In this document: positions 1-7,043 of the stretch, one piece after another
Layout of the letters: the number at the start of each line of letters is the position of its first letter
Numbering within the stretch: position 1 is the first letter of the stretch
Origin: Paraburkholderia acidicola
GTDB taxonomy: Bacteria > Pseudomonadota > Gammaproteobacteria > Burkholderiales > Burkholderiaceae
Assembly: GCF_002362315.1 (NCBI RefSeq)
Contig: NZ_MTZV01000002.1
Location: 744,001-808,000, forward strand
Length of the DNA: 64,000 nucleotides
Reading direction: 5' to 3'
Made by a program: the position numbers and the translations under genes
The notes under the pieces: generated by a model
What the model saw: the letters and a program-made list of their open reading frames with translations, nothing else
The model's database searches: none
What the model was told of the DNA's origin: nothing

Positions 1-2
1 CC

Positions 3-554
3 TACCGTATGGGGTGGACCGGCCGTCTTACGGGCTCGACGCTGTTCTTCGTGCTCGCGCCGCTATTCGGTATGCCACCCAAGGTCGTGCTGACGCTGCT
101 TTCGCTCAACCTGCTCTATCAGTTCTGGCTGCACGTCACGTGGATTCCGCGGCTCGGACCGCTGGAGTGGGTACTCAACACGCCTTCCGCGCATCGCGTG
201 CATCACGCGTCTAACCTCGAGTACCTCGATGGGAACTACGGTGGCGTACTGATCGTGTTCGACCGGTTATTCGGCACGTATATCGCGGAAAGGCGCGACA
301 CCCCCTGTCGCTTCGGTCTGGTTCAACCGATGACAACCTATAACCTGCTCACCGTCGAGTTCGATCACTGGCGTGCGTTGTGGCGCGACCTGGTAACGGC
401 GCGTTCGATCCGCGAGGGGCTCGGTTATGCGTTTCGACCGCCTGGCTGGCGCCCCGATGAACGAAGCGAAACCACTGAAGATCTGCGGCGCCGTGCGGGT
501 TTGCAGTTGCTGGGAATGGAACCTCGACAGCGCATTTCTTCGGTTGAGGAGTGA
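3..554 (+). CDS. Sterol desaturase / fatty acid hydroxylase family protein (5'-truncated by window edge)
   Basis: The reading frame is open to the left edge of the window, so this is only the C-terminal part of the gene; an internal ATG at 9 is unlikely to be the true start. The visible part has a hydrophobic stretch (LFFVLAPLFG, then VVLTLLSLNLLYQFWLHV) followed by the His cluster HRVHHASN and the DGNYGG segment. These are typical of the membrane-bound di-iron hydroxylases of the sterol desaturase / fatty acid hydroxylase superfamily, in which clustered histidines bind the two irons. The C-terminal 80 residues are charged and presumably cytosolic. The substrate cannot be told from this fragment. 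The next gene lies 121 bp downstream on the same strand. Confidence 0.8.
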   Translation, partial: YRMGWTGRLTGSTLFFVLAPLFGMPPKVVLTLLSLNLLYQFWLHVTWIPRLGPLEWVLNTPSAHRVHHASNLEYLDGNYGGVLIVFDRLFGTYIAERRDTPCRFGLVQPMTTYNLLTVEFDHWRALWRDLVTARSIREGLGYAFRPPGWRPDERSETTEDLRRRAGLQLLGMEPRQRISSVEE

Positions 555-675
555 ACGGTCGTGCGATCTCGCGGGTCGGTGTAGCGATTCTGCGTGGCAC
601 TGGAGCCGTACGCTACGATGATGCAGCGAGTGATGATCGATCTCGCGGCCCCCTATCGTCACTCAAACATCGCCC

Positions 676-1422
676 ATGAATATCGACACCCAAAGTCTGC
701 CCACCATCGGTTTGATCGTTCCGCCTGCCGAGGGAAAAGTCCCGGACGACGGTCCGTTGCTCTATCCGGAACGGGCAAGGTTTATCGCGCGAGGCCTGGC
801 GCTCGGCCAGATTTCGCCAGCGGGCTATGAGGCGGTAATCGATTCCGTGGCTGACAGGGCGCGTGCGCTCGCCGACGACGGCGCCCAGGCCATCTCGTTG
901 ATGGGCACCTCGCTCAGCTTTTACCGCGGCGCCGCGTTCAACCAGCAACTCGTTGCCGCGATCCACGAGGCCACCGGTTTGCCTGCAACGACGATGAGTC
1001 ATGCAGTCGTCAGGGCATTGAAAGCGACGGGCGTACGACGCGTGGCACTGGCGACCGCCTACATCGACGATGTCAACGCACGGCTTGCCGCATTCCTGCG
1101 AGAAGAAGGATTCGAGGTCACGGCCGTCAAGGGTCTTGCCATGACCGATGTACTTGGCGTGGGCACCGTACCGCCCGAAACACTGATCGATCTGGCGCAA
1201 GACGCATTTGCGGAGGATACGTCGGCGCAGGGCGTGTTGATCTCGTGTGGCGGCCTGAAAACGCTCGGCATCATCGACACGCTCGAGGCTCGCCTTGGCG
1301 TACCGGTCGTGTCGAGCTCGCCTGCCGGGTTCTGGGACGCGGTCCAGTTGATGGGTGTGAGCCCGGTCGCGCAAGGCTTCGGGCGATTATTCAAGCAACC
1401 CGCTGAACCCTCAGTCGGATGA
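676..1422 (+). CDS. Arylmalonate decarboxylase-like protein (Asp/Glu racemase superfamily)
   Basis: A 248-residue cytosolic protein whose sequence closely follows, from memory, the arylmalonate decarboxylase of Bordetella bronchiseptica. It shows the N-terminal PTIGLIVPPAEG, the oxyanion-hole segment LMGTSLSFYRGAAFN (about residues 75-89), RRVALATAYIDDVN (121-134), and ISCGGL with the single nucleophilic Cys at 191, followed by GVPVVSSSPAGFWDA. Arylmalonate decarboxylases have one active-site cysteine, whereas related Asp/Glu racemases and maleate isomerases have two. Here the position matching the second cysteine is Gly in GTSLSF, as in the decarboxylase. The family decarboxylates 2-aryl-2-methylmalonates without cofactor; the natural substrate is not known. 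The ATG at 676 gives the family length. No catabolic operon surrounds it, so its physiological role is open. A maleate-isomerase-like activity is the main alternative. Confidence 0.75.
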   Translation: MNIDTQSLPTIGLIVPPAEGKVPDDGPLLYPERARFIARGLALGQISPAGYEAVIDSVADRARALADDGAQAISLMGTSLSFYRGAAFNQQLVAAIHEATGLPATTMSHAVVRALKATGVRRVALATAYIDDVNARLAAFLREEGFEVTAVKGLAMTDVLGVGTVPPETLIDLAQDAFAEDTSAQGVLISCGGLKTLGIIDTLEARLGVPVVSSSPAGFWDAVQLMGVSPVAQGFGRLFKQPAEPSVG

Positions 1423-1489
1423 GCACCGGGTTGCGCGCGGCGCCTGGTAACCGGTCACTGTCAGGTCTTTGCTTTCTTGCCTGATATAT

Positions 1490-1564
1490 ATCGCATGCGA
1501 TTTAATCTTATGCGCTTGACAGCAGCCGTCGCTTTCGTCAATATCCATCGCATGCGATTTAATC
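1490..1564 (+). promoter_or_regulatory. Promoter and paired operators of the ohr gene
   Basis: An 18 bp sequence, ATCGCATGCGATTTAATC, occurs twice in the same orientation at 1490-1507 and 1547-1564. Its first 12 bases are a perfect palindrome. Between the copies lies a promoter with TTGACA at 1516-1521, a 17 bp spacer and CAATAT at 1539-1544. One operator therefore sits just upstream of the -35 box and the other directly downstream of the -10 box. This is the layout expected for a repressor that blocks RNA polymerase. Because the gene is an ohr homologue, a MarR-family OhrR-type regulator is the likely ligand, but no ohrR gene is visible nearby. Confidence 0.75.
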
Positions 1565-1613
1565 GCATTTCTTACGAAGATACCGAACCCCCTTCTCTAC
1601 CAAGGAATCCATC

Positions 1614-2060
1614 ATGACCACGATCGAAAAAGTCATCTTCTCGGGCAAGACCCACACCGTCGTCAACCGCGATCCCGGCGTCCAGCATGGCAACCACGGC
1701 GTCGTCGATATCAAGCTGTCAGCGCCGGGCGGTGCGAACCACGAGTTCATCGCCGCCGAACCGCACCCGACCGCCGAGCAGTTGTTTGCCGGCGCCTGGT
1801 CGGCGTGTTACATCTCCGCGCTCGGCATCGCGGCGTCGTTGAAGAAGGTCACACTGCCGCCCGATCATTCCGTGGATATCCAGGTCGACGTCGGGCAAAC
1901 CGGTCCTGCCTGGTTCCTCGGTGCACAGTTCACTGTTCGCATACCTGGTCTGGCGCAGGATGTCGCCGAGGCAATCGCGCGTTCCGCGCATCAAATCTGT
2001 CCGTACTCGAAGGCCGTGCACGGCAACATCGACGTCGCGCTGAATGTCATTACGGTGTGA
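1614..2060 (+). CDS. ohr: Organic hydroperoxide resistance protein, Ohr/OsmC family
   Basis: A 148-residue protein of the Ohr/OsmC fold. Ohr enzymes reduce organic (lipid) hydroperoxides with a reactive cysteine pair that is recycled by lipoylated proteins. Both cysteines are visible: one in WSACYISAL (about residue 64) and one in HQICPYSKA (about residue 126). The start ATG at 1614 follows a purine-rich stretch and gives the normal family length. The upstream promoter lies between two identical operator copies, which fits peroxide-inducible control by an OhrR-type repressor. The 3' end overlaps by 11 bp the convergent FAD monooxygenase gene. The N-terminal region is slightly diverged from classical Ohr (LSAPGGANHEF), so a more distant OsmC-like peroxiredoxin is possible. 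Confidence 0.85.
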   Translation: MTTIEKVIFSGKTHTVVNRDPGVQHGNHGVVDIKLSAPGGANHEFIAAEPHPTAEQLFAGAWSACYISALGIAASLKKVTLPPDHSVDIQVDVGQTGPAWFLGAQFTVRIPGLAQDVAEAIARSAHQICPYSKAVHGNIDVALNVITV

Positions 2061-3162
2061 CACGCGATGCGCGATAACCGTCGTTGAGCATCCAGTGAGT
2101 GAAGCTTGCGTACGCCTGCGCATACTCGTGGGCGTCACGCACCTGCTCTACGGCATCGGCCAGTTCATGCACGCGGGCGTAGTGAGGCATGCGGTTGGTT
2201 TCGTAGGCCGATAACGCCGTCGCGAGATCGCCGTGTGTCTGCACGGCGTCGACCAGTACCCGGACGTCTTCGACACCCAGTGTCCCACCCGCCGAGATAT
2301 GCGGCGACAACGCATGTGCCGCATCGCCGATCAGTGCGACCCGCGCCGATGTCCACCGCGGCAGCGCTGGAACGAACATGATCTGGTTGTGCAGGATTTG
2401 CGCTTCCGGCGTCCTCTCGATCAGCTTCGCCAGCCAGTCGTTCCAGCCGTTATCGTTCAGAAGCGCGGCCCGGCGCAGCGCCTCCTCCTTCTTAGTACCG
2501 GTAACGGCTGGGCTATCGAACTGATTCACCATCCACACCACCTGGTCGCCATAGGTGCGTACATATCCACCACGCGCACGCTCATGTCCGACAGTCAGGA
2601 TGGAACCCTCCGCGGGTTCATCGCCTGCTGCAAGCATGCCGCGCCACACGTGGTGACCGCGATGCTCCTGCGCGGTAGAACCGGGAACCAGTTGCGCACG
2701 CACGGCAGAGTAAGCACCATCGGCGCCTAACAGCAGATCTGCACGCTCGATGGCTCCGTTGGTAAACGTCACCTTGACGTGGTCCGCTTCTTCCTCGAAC
2801 GCGAGGATTTTGGTGTTCACACGAATATTGTCCTGACCGACTGCCGCAGCAAGAAGCTGGTTCAGTTGGGGACGCGGGACGAGAAGAAACTGGTGTTCAG
2901 CAAGAGCGAAGCCGGGGGCCCGCAAACGGCGCCCACCTGCATCGTAGAACCATGTCTCGACCGATGTACCGATCGCATTGATCGAATCGCCCACACCGAC
3001 TTCCGAGAACACGTCGAGCGCATTGCGCCACAAACCGATGGCCGCGCCCGCCGCGCGAATTTCCGAAGCCTGCTCGCAGACGAGCACGTCCCAGCCAATC
3101 GACTTGAATGCGATACCGGCAGTCAGTCCGACGATACCGCCGCCCGCAATGATGACTCGCAT
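2050..3162 (-). CDS. FAD-dependent aromatic-ring monooxygenase (salicylate hydroxylase/UbiH type)
   Basis: A 370-residue group A flavoprotein monooxygenase. It has the N-terminal ADP-binding motif GGGIVGLTAGIA (residues 7-18), the central DG motif LLGADGAYSAVR, which binds both FAD and NAD(P)H in this family, and the GD motif GDAAHALSPHISAGG, which contacts the flavin ribityl chain. The family hydroxylates or epoxidises aromatic or related substrates using NAD(P)H and oxygen. The substrate cannot be inferred; salicylate hydroxylase-like and TetX-like proteins share this architecture. It converges on and overlaps ohr. About 110 bp upstream is a 14 bp palindrome that may be the operator of a TetR-type regulator, although no regulator gene lies next to it. 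Confidence 0.8.
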   Translation of the reverse strand: MRVIIAGGGIVGLTAGIAFKSIGWDVLVCEQASEIRAAGAAIGLWRNALDVFSEVGVGDSINAIGTSVETWFYDAGGRRLRAPGFALAEHQFLLVPRPQLNQLLAAAVGQDNIRVNTKILAFEEEADHVKVTFTNGAIERADLLLGADGAYSAVRAQLVPGSTAQEHRGHHVWRGMLAAGDEPAEGSILTVGHERARGGYVRTYGDQVVWMVNQFDSPAVTGTKKEEALRRAALLNDNGWNDWLAKLIERTPEAQILHNQIMFVPALPRWTSARVALIGDAAHALSPHISAGGTLGVEDVRVLVDAVQTHGDLATALSAYETNRMPHYARVHELADAVEQVRDAHEYAQAYASFTHWMLNDGYRASRVTP

Positions 3163-3274
3163 GATCAGGACACTCCTCGCGGTGTTGTCCGGTTACCTGG
3201 ATCCGGCTACCGCGGCGCCGAACCCACCGGGTGGAATCGCGTGGATTCCTCGTTGATGGATTGACTCTAATTTA

Positions 3275-3288
3275 TGAGCGATCGCTCA
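3275..3288. promoter_or_regulatory. Perfect palindrome, putative TetR-type operator
   Basis: TGAGCGATCGCTCA is a perfect 14 bp palindrome in the 393 bp gap between the FAD monooxygenase start (3162, leftward) and the acetyltransferase (3556, rightward). GAGCG...CGCTC half-sites resemble those of TetR-family repressors. It is about 110 bp upstream of the monooxygenase ATG, a reasonable place for its promoter. I see no gene or other structure in the rest of 3163-3555. Confidence 0.5.
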
Positions 3289-3555
3289 CATTGGCTACTC
3301 GCTTTCTTCTGTTCACTACGACTGTGGTTTGTGGGCTGGTTTTCGCGGTGAAATGGGGTGGATCCGGCTTCGGTTGCATCGGCGTTGGGTCAAGCGCTCA
3401 CATTTGTCATGCCTCGTAACGCGGTTCACGCTCATTGCCGGCTCCTCGGCTATCCTTGAACCCCGCCGCCGCTGTGGGTGAGTTGCCAAGAAGCGCCGCG
3501 AGTCGCGATCGCTGGAACAGGTGTAGCGGCAACCCGAATCGCCAGAGGAAGTGAC

Positions 3556-3990
3556 ATGATCATTCGAGACGCACAACTAGATGACGCGAGGGAAATTTCA
3601 GTCCTGAGCGGTCAGTTCGGCTGGAATGCCTCAGAAGATGAAATACGGTCTCGCCTCGAGATCGTGCTCGCCAGGTCCGATCACAAGATCTTCGTGTATG
3701 AGAGTGACGCCGGAGAGGTTCTCGGATGGATTCACGCGTGCGTCAACGTCATCGTGTCGAGCGGGAAGTATGGTGAGGTTCTCGCTTTTGTGGTTCGCGA
3801 GGGAAGCAGAGGCTCGGGGATTGGACGCGAGCTGCTCTTACGCGCCGAGCGGTGGATAGGAGATCATGAAGTGGGCGCGACTTCCATCGTCATACGCTGC
3901 AATAACGAGCGGACCCGCACGCATGAGTTCTATATCCAGAACGGCTATAGCAGTACGATGATTGCCCTCAGGAAGACCATCGATCGTTAG
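3556..3990 (+). CDS. GNAT family N-acetyltransferase
   Basis: A 144-residue acetyltransferase of the GNAT fold. The N-terminus MIIRDAQLDDAREI is the usual first strand and helix of the family. The acetyl-CoA pyrophosphate-binding loop is REGSRGSGIGRELL (about residues 88-101), matching R/Q-x-x-G-x-G/A. The C-terminal part NNERTRTHEFYIQNGY is the common 'A-x-x-FY-x-x-x-GF' element. An ATG 78 bp upstream is open, but the start at 3556 is preceded by the Shine-Dalgarno-like AGAGGAAGTG and begins exactly at the domain. The substrate is unknown. It appears to be a single-gene transcript, facing the leftward isochorismatase gene. Confidence 0.8.
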   Translation: MIIRDAQLDDAREISVLSGQFGWNASEDEIRSRLEIVLARSDHKIFVYESDAGEVLGWIHACVNVIVSSGKYGEVLAFVVREGSRGSGIGRELLLRAERWIGDHEVGATSIVIRCNNERTRTHEFYIQNGYSSTMIALRKTIDR

Positions 3991-4052
3991 GTGGTTTTGT
4001 TTCAGATGATTGCGCCACGATCGCGGACAACCGGGTCGCGTGTCCCTCCGTT

Positions 4053-4553
4053 TCACGGCCGAAGATGTTGGCGACGTTGCTGCAATTCTTCAGTTAACTC
4101 CCCCACCGACGTCACGTTCCGAAAATGGTGTCGCCAAAGGCGCGTTCCAAGCCCACCCGTGGGATCCAGCGAGGAGCCTAGCGTCAGATCGGTGACAAGC
4201 GTGGGCATCAGCCCGGCGTCGAACAGCACGTAGCCCGCCGCCAGCACGCAGGTTTCCGTCTGCACACCGCAGACCAGAACACGCTGCGGTTTCAGGCTCA
4301 CCAGATATTCGATTGCCTCCCTCGGTGGCAGATAGCCATGCTTGATGAACACCCGGTCGGCATCGATGAGGCTGTGGTCTTCAGACGGTGGATGCCAGCC
4401 GAGTTGCCGTTCGAAGGGTGTGCGATTTTCGTCATGCCGCTCCACCGTTGCAACCGACGGCATCCGCTTCGCCAGAGCGCGAATGCCATCGACGAGTTGA
4501 TCCGGTGGGTTGAAGGCGGCCTGTACATCGACAACGAGGAGCACCTGACGCAT
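4053..4553 (-). CDS. Isochorismatase-family cysteine hydrolase
   Basis: A 166-residue protein of the isochorismatase-like hydrolase fold. The N-terminus RQVLLVVDVQAAF carries the first catalytic Asp. VFIKHGYLPP contributes the Lys, and VLVCGVQTETCVLAAGYVLFDAG contains the nucleophilic Cys of the typical 'G-x-x-T-x-x-C-V' element. The family includes nicotinamidases, N-carbamoylsarcosine amidases and true isochorismatases; this short version without extra domains is usually a nicotinamidase-like or unassigned amidohydrolase. A longer frame reaches 4640, but it would run through an intrinsic terminator at 4612-4640. The ATG at 4553, which starts at the first beta-strand, is therefore preferred. 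Confidence 0.8.
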   Translation of the reverse strand: MRQVLLVVDVQAAFNPPDQLVDGIRALAKRMPSVATVERHDENRTPFERQLGWHPPSEDHSLIDADRVFIKHGYLPPREAIEYLVSLKPQRVLVCGVQTETCVLAAGYVLFDAGLMPTLVTDLTLGSSLDPTGGLGTRLWRHHFRNVTSVGELTEELQQRRQHLRP

Positions 4554-4611
4554 ATCGTGGGTCCTTGATGCGGCATCCTGGATGCAAAAGCTCAGCATAC
4601 GCGGCCGAAAC

Positions 4612-4640
4612 AAAAAGTGCCGGGAAGTTTCTCCCGGCAC
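4612..4640 (-). terminator. Intrinsic terminator after the secreted-protein gene
   Basis: On the minus strand, GTGCCGGGA and TCCCGGCAC form a perfect 9 bp stem with a 6-base loop, followed by five T residues. It lies 40 bp past the stop of the secreted-protein gene at 4681. It separates that gene from the downstream isochorismatase-family gene, which therefore needs its own promoter. Confidence 0.85.
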
Positions 4641-4680
4641 CTTGTCACTTCATCACGGCTTTAGCTACCGCTGACAGACC

Positions 4681-5871
4681 TCAATTCGACTGGGTGAACT
4701 GAATCGCAGGCGATGTCGAGCTCGACCCAGCGGAAGCGGTGCACTTCCCGATGGTCAGGTTATTGGTTTCGCCGGTGGTGCCGCCATTGCTCGGGCCGAC
4801 ACACGTCGGTGCCGAGTTGGACCCATCAGTCAACGCAACCTTCACGGTCATCGACGAACCCGTGTTGAAGTCGGCGCGCGATCCGCCAGCGTTACCCACG
4901 ATATTGAATTCCGTCTCGGTCCAGCCATTTGCAATATCCGAGTTGGCATCGGCGGTGGACGAGCTGTAGGCCTCGGTGCCGTAGACGGCGGTTGCCGTAT
5001 CCGTTCCATTCGAGTTGGCGGTACCCGAGAGCGTCAGGCTTGCGAGGGCCGTGATCGGCAGCTGTTTCGCGATAACGGTAGCAGGACTGTTCTGGTAACA
5101 GTCATCCCCGCTCCCACCATTCGAATCGGCCCCCGCATCGGTGTATCCGCTCGGGCAGATGTTGGTGTTGCCGCCATCCACATCCTGACCATAGTTCTCG
5201 AGCCAGGTCTGAATGAACACATCGGTCGTCCCGGTCAGTGCCGTGCCCGCCGAGTTCACGTCGTCCGACACCACGATGTACTGTTGCCACGACTGGCAGC
5301 CCGAGTAGCCTGCGCAAGCCGCAGAGTTACCGTCCATGTTCGTATTGAGCTGCAACGTGTATTGATTCGCTCCCAGGATGCCGCCACCGCCATACGCTGC
5401 CACGCCCGCACCCTTTTCCGTCTTCACGCCGGTGACCGTCGGGAAGCTGCCGACCGCTTCACTGATCAGTTTCCCGGACGGTGCCTCGGCGGAGAAATCG
5501 TATCCGCTTCCCACTACCTGCTCGCCAGCATGCTTGACGCCACTCGCTGCGTCCTGCTGCGCGGCATGTGCAGTCTTCCGGCGCGCCGACACGTAACCCG
5601 ATACCGGGCCGCATTCCACCTTCGACCATTTGAGGTTCGGATATGAAGCGTGATAGCAGCCCTGGGCCTGCGGCGCGAATTGCCTGACGTTTTCACGCCA
5701 GCTCTGGTGTGCCTGAGCGTCGGCCTGAACCTGAGCCTGATCGACGAACGTGCTGGCGGTCTCACCTGCGAAGGCGGATGACAGCGGAATGGCACTGATG
5801 AAAAGACCTGCACCCACGACAACTGCGGCATGAGCCATGTTACGCGTGGTAAGCAATAACTTCGGTCGCAT
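4681..5871 (-). CDS. Secreted protein of unknown function, Ser/Thr/Asn/Gly-rich
   Basis: I do not recognise the family. The protein has 396 residues if started at the ATG at 5871, preceded by GGAGAAAC; an ATG at 5892 would only add MLPPEKH. A signal peptide is clear: MRPKLLLTTR, then a hydrophobic stretch, with likely cleavage after SSAFA (about residue 35). The mature N-terminus contains CYHASYPNLKWSKVEC, a Cys-bracketed C-x-x-A-x-YP-x-x-x-W element. The rest is rich in Gly, Asn, Ser and Thr, with two further Cys-containing segments (AACAGYSGCQSWQQY, and NICPSGY with DDCYQNS), suggesting disulphides in a beta-rich extracellular domain. QQYIVVSDDVNSAGTALTGTTDVFIQTWLENYG looks like a structured core. 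It is monocistronic and has its own terminator at 4612-4640. It could be a carbohydrate-binding or adhesive protein, but this is not shown. Confidence 0.7.
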   Translation of the reverse strand: MRPKLLLTTRNMAHAAVVVGAGLFISAIPLSSAFAGETASTFVDQAQVQADAQAHQSWRENVRQFAPQAQGCYHASYPNLKWSKVECGPVSGYVSARRKTAHAAQQDAASGVKHAGEQVVGSGYDFSAEAPSGKLISEAVGSFPTVTGVKTEKGAGVAAYGGGGILGANQYTLQLNTNMDGNSAACAGYSGCQSWQQYIVVSDDVNSAGTALTGTTDVFIQTWLENYGQDVDGGNTNICPSGYTDAGADSNGGSGDDCYQNSPATVIAKQLPITALASLTLSGTANSNGTDTATAVYGTEAYSSSTADANSDIANGWTETEFNIVGNAGGSRADFNTGSSMTVKVALTDGSNSAPTCVGPSNGGTTGETNNLTIGKCTASAGSSSTSPAIQFTQSN

Positions 5872-5892
5872 ATGTTTCTCCGGTGGAAGCAA

Positions 5893-6437
5893 CGTGTTGA
5901 GGTTTTCGGCGCTGAATGATTCAGCGGAGTTGACTTGCCTGATGGGGTCTTGCGATAAAACTATTCATAGAGCATTGACTTCTCAAGCGGTGGGATTCTT
6001 TAAAGACGCTTTCATTCAGATTCTCAAGAAATATTGAATAATGCGAACACTTTCTGGTCATGGTCTTTGGCACATCGGGATATCAGGCAATTGGGTAAGC
6101 CGATTGCAGGTTATGCGTGAGGGCACTGCGGAATTTTGGCTGCCGCCCGTCAAGGCGCGCGCATGAGGAGTCCTCAAGGCAGGGGTCCTGTTACGGCAGA
6201 AACCGGTTATCCATAGCGGGTAGTCTCCTGCATAGCAACTTGCTCAAGGAAACAAAAACAGAGTGAGATATCGTGATGTTTGAAAATAATTGAATATTGA
6301 ATTACACAATGCGCATGGCATAAACCAATATTCACTTATTATCGAGATGTAATTTAAAAATTATCATCTCGTAAGCAATACGCTTGTAATGACTGACAAC
6401 ATCAAGAAAGCCATCTCTTGAAGCAAAAGATAGCAAT
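5893..6437. other. AT-rich intergenic region with no gene seen
   Basis: This 545 bp stretch holds the 5' flank of the leftward secreted-protein gene and the far side of the CDI-operon terminator. It is clearly more AT-rich than the surrounding genes. The octamer TTCTCAAG occurs twice, near 5970 and 6021. Short open frames exist, but none has a convincing start site or protein-like composition. Confidence 0.6.
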
Positions 6438-6490
6438 AAAAAAAACAAAGCGTCAAACTTTTTTAGATTTGGGCTAAAAACGTTTGACGC
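6438..6490 (-). terminator. Strong intrinsic terminator closing the CDI operon
   Basis: Read on the minus strand, GCGTCAAAC (6490-6482) pairs with GTTTGACGC (6458-6450). After one G/A mismatch the stem continues with TTTTTAG paired to CTAAAAA, leaving a 7-base loop, CCCAAAT. The hairpin has 16 paired positions and is followed by TTTG and a run of eight T. It lies 8 bp after the last gene of the leftward operon, so the 13.7 kb cdiA-to-6498 transcript should end here. Confidence 0.9.
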
Positions 6491-6497
6491 GGTCATG

Positions 6498-7025
6498 TCA
6501 TCGGAGCGACTCGCTTCCCGTCGTAACCTGCTGGAGCACCACACCGTACGGACCGCCCACCTCGGTAATGCGCAGTACGCCCGCGTTGGGCGTATCCGGT
6601 AGGTTCCAGCGCGAACCGCAGACCCGTAGGGGCACGCGCAAGACAGGATCCTCGAACACGACGCCAAAGTGGCAATTCTTCCAGCCCTGAGTTACCTCAT
6701 AGCTTGCCCATCCGGTATGGCGCTGGCTTGCCGTGAAGCGCACCAAAGTATCCAACGTCAAGTTCACAACGAGAAAGCCGACCATCGCACCAGGCAAGAG
6801 AGAGCGTAGCGCGTGTATCAACGGATTCGCCAGTGGTTTGCGCCAGTCGCGCGCCCACCAGGCGGTGGCCATCGCGGCAGGCAACGCGCCGGCGATGTTG
6901 ATCCAGAGTACCGGGACGTTCGGCCCCGGGTAAGCGTCGCGCACGAGGATTGCGAGCCAGAAAATCAACGCCACAGTGGCGACAAGGATCGCCGTCACCC
7001 GGGTTTCCTGGCGGGTCAGAGCCAT
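6498..7025 (-). CDS. Small membrane protein at the end of the CDI operon
   Basis: A 175-residue protein I do not recognise. Three hydrophobic segments are visible: ILVATVALIFWLAILV (about residues 13-28), PVLWINIAGALPAAMATAWW (38-57) and LLPGAMVGFLVVNLTL (75-90). They are followed by a hydrophilic C-terminal domain of about 80 residues with two Cys (WKNCHFG and LRVCGSRW), probably periplasmic. The gene starts 18 bp after cdiB with a GGGGAACC ribosome-binding site and ends 8 bp before the operon terminator, so it is almost certainly co-transcribed with the CDI genes. Burkholderia CDI loci are usually described with a small accessory gene (bcpO) between the immunity and transporter genes, not after the transporter. 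Whether this protein helps CDI or merely shares the transcript is unknown. Confidence 0.65.
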   Translation of the reverse strand: MALTRQETRVTAILVATVALIFWLAILVRDAYPGPNVPVLWINIAGALPAAMATAWWARDWRKPLANPLIHALRSLLPGAMVGFLVVNLTLDTLVRFTASQRHTGWASYEVTQGWKNCHFGVVFEDPVLRVPLRVCGSRWNLPDTPNAGVLRITEVGGPYGVVLQQVTTGSESLR

Positions 7026-7043
7026 ATCAGGTTCCCCGTACGC

